Below, piece after piece: positions 61,135 to 64,000 of a stretch of DNA of 64,000 nt (its first letter is position 1; the number at the start of each line of letters is the position of its first letter). This DNA comes from an uncultured Chloroflexales bacterium. GTDB taxonomy: Bacteria; Chloroflexota; Chloroflexia; Chloroflexales; Chloroflexaceae. The notes beneath the pieces were generated by a model. The model had not been told where the DNA came from. It was given only the letters and a program-made list of their open reading frames with translations, and did no database searches. The stretch lies in the NCBI GenBank assembly GCA_937902315.1, contig CALGUG010000064.1, positions 186,001-250,000 of the forward strand. Reading direction: 5' to 3'. The position numbers and the translations under genes are program-made.

Positions 61135-62163
61135 ATGAGCATACGTATCATCGACGCTATGCGTAAGATCGAGATTTTACGTGGCCTTTCAGACCAAGAC
61201 CTTCTGCGAGTAGCCGATGTGTGCCGGGCGATTCGTGTGCCAGCAGGAAAGACGATCTTTAAAGAGGGCGATGAGGGCAACGAGATGTACCTCATCCACG
61301 AAGGGCGAGTGCGTGTCGTCATCAGCACGACGCGCAGCGATGGCTCGGTCGCTTCCTCAACCATCAATATTCTGCATGCCAATCAGTGTTTCGGCGAATT
61401 GATTATTCTCAACAGCGGTCTGCGCGCTGCAACGGTTATTTCGATCGAGCCGACCATTTTGATCGTATTAGGTGCGGCACAATTTCGCCAGCTCTGCAAG
61501 AAGCATCCCCAAATCGGTTACTGCATGATTTATAATTTGGCTCAGGATCTCACCACCAACCTGCGCATGGCGACCTTGCTTTTGCACGGCAACGTGCGTT
61601 TGGAGGCAGCTCGCGCGGTCGGAGGCAGCAGCGTGATCGAGCCGGGCATGAGCGAATACAACCACGTTCTGCTCACACGCGAAAGCGAGATCAAACATCT
61701 GAACGAGATCAATCAGGCCCTCGAACAGCAGAACCGTTCGCTTGAAGCTTCGTTGCGCCAGCACCAGCGCACCTTGGCTGCCATGGATGCCGAGATACGT
61801 CAATTGCAGCAGATGTTACAAACGCTCGAAGCCGAAAAACTTCAGCTTGAAGGCCAATTGAGCCAACATATTCAAGCAGTGGCTGCTATAGATGCGGAAT
61901 TGCGACGTGTGAACGAGCAGAAAGCGCTCTTCGATCAGCAGCGCCGCGAGCTCGATCTGCAGTTGCGCCAAGCCCAACGCGAGCTGGCTGTAAAAGAGAC
62001 CGATATCGCTCAGATGAAAGAACAAGTTACGAACTATGAACAGCAGATCAGCGATGTGATGGAGCAGTTGCGCCAGCATCAAGACGATAGCGATTATCTC
62101 AATGCGGTGATCGCTGGCTATCGCGAACGCGAACGACAGCGCCGCCGCTTGCCATGGACATAA
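61135..62163 (+). CDS. Cyclic-nucleotide-binding domain protein with long coiled coil
   Basis: A 342-aa protein. Residues 1-125 form a cNMP-binding domain with the phosphate cassette CFGELIILNSGLRAATV. Residues about 170-330 are almost wholly heptad coiled coil rich in Gln, Glu and Leu (IRQLQQMLQTLEAEKLQLEG). There is no HTH, so it is not a CRP-type regulator. It may be a scaffold or structural protein controlled by a nucleotide. Start at ATG 61135 after CGGAG. It overlaps the next gene by 10 nt. Confidence 0.85.
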   Translation: MSIRIIDAMRKIEILRGLSDQDLLRVADVCRAIRVPAGKTIFKEGDEGNEMYLIHEGRVRVVISTTRSDGSVASSTINILHANQCFGELIILNSGLRAATVISIEPTILIVLGAAQFRQLCKKHPQIGYCMIYNLAQDLTTNLRMATLLLHGNVRLEAARAVGGSSVIEPGMSEYNHVLLTRESEIKHLNEINQALEQQNRSLEASLRQHQRTLAAMDAEIRQLQQMLQTLEAEKLQLEGQLSQHIQAVAAIDAELRRVNEQKALFDQQRRELDLQLRQAQRELAVKETDIAQMKEQVTNYEQQISDVMEQLRQHQDDSDYLNAVIAGYRERERQRRRLPWT

Positions 62164-63317
62164 ACATGACTGGCTTCTTTGCCGAGGGCGACCTTACGCC
62201 CAATACGATCGAACAAGCACGCCTAAAAAAAGCAGCCTCTGGTGGCTACATCAATCTGACCAGCAGCAACCCGACCTCAAATGGATTGCTGTTTCCTCCC
62301 GAGATTTTACAAGAAGCATCGGCGCCCTACTGGAGCAGCCGCCGCTATTCGCCCGATCCGCGCGGCCTGCTGAGCGCCCGCCAAGCTATTCAGCGCTACT
62401 ATAGCCGCCGCTCGCCCGCGCTTGAGCTCTCGCTCAGCAATCTCTTCATCACCGCAAGCACCAGCGAAGCCTATTCGCTGCTCTTTGCGCTTTTGACCGA
62501 GCCAGGCGACAACCTACTCGCGCCCGATGTGACCTACCCGCTGTTCGAATACCTCGCGGCCCTGCACCATATCGAGCTGCGCCCCTACCATTTGAACGAA
62601 GCCAACGGCTGGCAGATCGACCAAGACCATCTTCTCTCGCTGGCCGACGAGCGCACGCGCGGCGTGTTGATTGTGTCGCCCCACAACCCCACCGGCATGA
62701 TCGTGCAGTCGCCTGTGCCCGCGCTGACTCAGCTTGGCCTGCCCGTGATCTGCGACGAGGTTTTCGCCGAGTTTACCTACCACGCTCCGACGACCCCGCC
62801 ACTGGGCACGCTGCACCCAGAACTGACGATCTTCCATCTGAACGGCATCTCCAAGCTGTTCGCGCTGCCCGATATGAAGCTTGGCTGGATCGCGCTAACT
62901 GGCCCCGAGCCAGAGCGCTACGCCGGTCGCCTCGAGCTGCTCAACGACACCTTCTTGGGGGCCAGCAGCCTGATTCAAAGCATGCTGCCGACCCTGTTCG
63001 AGCGGGGTTGGCCCTTTGTGGAGGCTATGCGCGAGCGCGTGCGCAGCAACCTGAGCAGTGCGATCGCCATGCTCGACCGAGTGGCACGGGTCGATCTGCT
63101 CCCGCCCGATGGCGGCTACTACCTCTTCCCGCGCATCTTACGCGCCTCCGACGAAGAGGCGCTGGTCTTGCGTCTGTTAGAGGCGGGGGTGTTGGTGCAC
63201 CCAGGCTACTTCTATGGCGATGTGCGCGGCACCCACCTGATGATCTCGTGTTTGACCGAGCCGGATCAGTTGGCGGCCGGCTTAGAGATCGTGGTTCGCG
63301 AGCTGAACGCGCTCTAA
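62154..63317 (+). CDS. Class I/II PLP-dependent aminotransferase
   Basis: A 387-aa fold-type I aminotransferase. SPHNPTGMIV binds PLP, CDEVFAEF holds the ring aspartate, and the Schiff-base lysine lies in LNGISKLFALPDMKLGW. YLFPRI and a C-terminal arginine region follow. The substrate is unknown; aspartate- or alanine-type activity is possible. It overlaps the cNMP-binding coiled-coil gene (ATG within its last codons; a second ATG at 62166 is possible), so the two are one transcript. Confidence 0.87.
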   Translation: MDINMTGFFAEGDLTPNTIEQARLKKAASGGYINLTSSNPTSNGLLFPPEILQEASAPYWSSRRYSPDPRGLLSARQAIQRYYSRRSPALELSLSNLFITASTSEAYSLLFALLTEPGDNLLAPDVTYPLFEYLAALHHIELRPYHLNEANGWQIDQDHLLSLADERTRGVLIVSPHNPTGMIVQSPVPALTQLGLPVICDEVFAEFTYHAPTTPPLGTLHPELTIFHLNGISKLFALPDMKLGWIALTGPEPERYAGRLELLNDTFLGASSLIQSMLPTLFERGWPFVEAMRERVRSNLSSAIAMLDRVARVDLLPPDGGYYLFPRILRASDEEALVLRLLEAGVLVHPGYFYGDVRGTHLMISCLTEPDQLAAGLEIVVRELNAL

Positions 63318-63358
63318 GGCTCGTCTGTTGTCGGAAAGGTCTGCTAGACTGTCTTGTG

Positions 63359-63392
63359 GTGAGATGTCGCACGATGACGCGATATCTCACTC
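63359..63392 (+). terminator. Terminator after the aminotransferase
   Basis: GTGAGATGTCGC and GCGATATCTCAC stem; weak T content. Confidence 0.65.
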
Positions 63393-63490
63393 AAGCCTCT
63401 CTTCGGTTTGTGTTGTTCCGCGTAACAAAAGCGCAACTCTTTGGGGATACTGCATCGGTTGCAGTTCGAGATTGGGGGCGGCACTTGAAG

Positions 63491-63536
63491 CTGCTAGGCG
63501 CGTGCGCCTAGCAGCTCGCAGCGTAAGCTGCGAGCT
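63491..63536. repeat. Double hairpin next to REP-like copy 13
   Basis: GCTGCTAGGCGC/GCGCCTAGCAGC with a 2-nt spacer, then TCGCAGC/GCTGCGA. The layout matches 1058-1101 although the first stem differs in sequence. Confidence 0.6.
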
Positions 63537-63562
63537 AATGCCCGAATGGAAGGGCAGGACCC

Positions 63563-63586
63563 TGATAGCCGAAGGCGGACGCGCCA
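63563..63586 (-). repeat. REP-like element copy 13
   Basis: TGATAGCCGAAGGCGGACGC, then GCCAAAGACTGAATGAGGG. It shares the GCCGAAGG variant with copy 2. Confidence 0.82.
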
Positions 63587-63628
63587 AAGACTGAATGAGG
63601 GCTAGCAGCCCCTCCGCCAAAGCGCTGA

Positions 63629-63871
63629 AACTATCAACCAGCTTCAACTCAGATCGAAGCGAACACAACAGAGCCAGAAAAGGATCTAGAGCTCTTTTCG
63701 CTCCATCTTACCCAAGCCGAGCTCGCTCAAGATGCTGGAATGTTCGATTATGCCCTCGCAAAATATCATTGGCTCTTGAAGCGGAAATACGACAACATGC
63801 TCCGTTTGATGATCTGGAATGCATTGCTCAAATTCGAACGAGCCGCTCAGCAAACGCTATCAGCCAAATAG
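63629..63871 (+). other. Protein-like open frame without a clear start
   Basis: After a TGA at 63626, an 80-codon frame runs to TAG at 63869. Its second half reads like a helical protein (LFSLHLTQAELAQDAGMFDY, then KYDNMLRLMIWNALLKFERA). No ATG, GTG or TTG with a ribosome-binding site opens it; the first ATG leaves 43 aa. It could be a decayed or short gene. It overlaps the end of the minus-strand AzlD-like gene by 12 nt. Confidence 0.3.
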
Positions 63872-64000
63872 GGCTTGAAAGGTATAGAGCAGGCCCATTC
63901 CAACAACCAAGGTCAAAAGCACATTCTTGAAGCGCCAGGCCACAAAGGTCGCAGCCACAGCGGCAACTATGCGCCCGTTGCCCAGCGACCAATCGTAGCT
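63860..64000 (-). CDS. AzlD-like branched-chain amino acid transport protein, partial
   Basis: The C-terminal 46 residues of a membrane protein that continues past the window: RIVAAVAATFVAWRFKNVLL, then TLVVGMGLLYTFQALFG and TGA. The pattern of a charged AWR turn followed by a LLT-VVGMG helix fits the small AzlD subunit of AzlCD branched-chain amino acid exporters. The beginning is missing, so the family call is moderate. Confidence 0.6.
   Translation of the reverse strand, partial: SYDWSLGNGRIVAAVAATFVAWRFKNVLLTLVVGMGLLYTFQALFG

Noticed and set aside
727..63586. The REP-like copies as a CRISPR array
   Set aside because: Copies are kilobases apart, in both orientations and without regular spacers. 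No cas gene is present.
63595..63930. A 111-codon frame on the plus strand
   Set aside because: Arg/Ser-rich, starts in REP-like flank and overlaps the more protein-like frame at 63629-63871 and the AzlD-like gene end.

Overview
The window looks like chromosomal DNA from a free-living heterotrophic bacterium of the Chloroflexota (probably class Chloroflexia). I infer this from the gene set: LysW-dependent lysine biosynthesis, a long-tailed Ser/Thr kinase, TPR-SpoIIE and HD-GYP signalling proteins, a GroEL-like paralogue and a two-family intergenic repeat load. It is not proven by any single marker. Genes are rich in G+C and intergenic DNA is clearly richer in A+T. I see no phage, plasmid backbone, CRISPR array or rRNA.

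Layout. 1-9.5 kb: a HIT hydrolase, then one minus-strand operon for alpha-aminoadipate lysine synthesis: homocitrate synthase, homoaconitase large and small subunits, homoisocitrate dehydrogenase, LysW (a 55-aa carrier ending EDWGE), LysX, a Nudix hydrolase, LysY and LysZ. Its leader carries a consensus promoter, a 23-codon lysine-rich peptide ORF, a strong intrinsic terminator and a possible antiterminator pairing. Together these form a textbook-style attenuator. 9.9-15.6 kb: Nth, a GH95-like glycosidase, a MoxR ATPase and MoeA. 15.8-18.6 kb: a sigma-54 enhancer-binding regulator followed by rpoN, which has a zinc-ribbon-like insertion; a near-perfect -24/-12 promoter lies upstream. 19.5-22.7 kb: a Ser/Thr kinase diverging from an FHA/winged-helix protein. 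23-33.5 kb: galE, a GT2 glycosyltransferase, a GAF-GAF-HD-GYP protein, a DUF512 radical-SAM-like protein, a methyltransferase and a TPR-SpoIIE phosphatase. 33.5-33.7 kb: tRNA-Val(UAC) and tRNA-Phe(GAA). 34-43 kb: an FAD oxidoreductase, two tandem small paralogues, a zinc-ribbon microprotein, aspS, an LMW-phosphatase-like protein, a beta-hydroxyacid dehydrogenase and a divergent chaperonin. 43-54 kb: a sugar-uptake and degradation locus (DUF5107-TPR, GH2, two permeases, a Tat lipoprotein binding protein, and a divergent AraC regulator). 54-64 kb: lysN (the aminoadipate transaminase missing from the lysine operon), an epimerase, a papain-like candidate, a membrane protein, tsaD, a cNMP-binding coiled-coil protein, an aminotransferase, and the C-terminal end of an AzlD-like transporter.

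Two dispersed repeat families fill the gaps between genes: 13 copies of a 23-nt REP-like element (core GCGTCCGCCTACGGCTACC), and about ten copies of a 115-160 bp MITE-like element with inverted ends ATACCAAATCC...GGATTTGGTAT. Both are confined to non-coding DNA. Coordinates of starts have been moved from the longest frame to the best ribosome-binding site where the sequence supports it.
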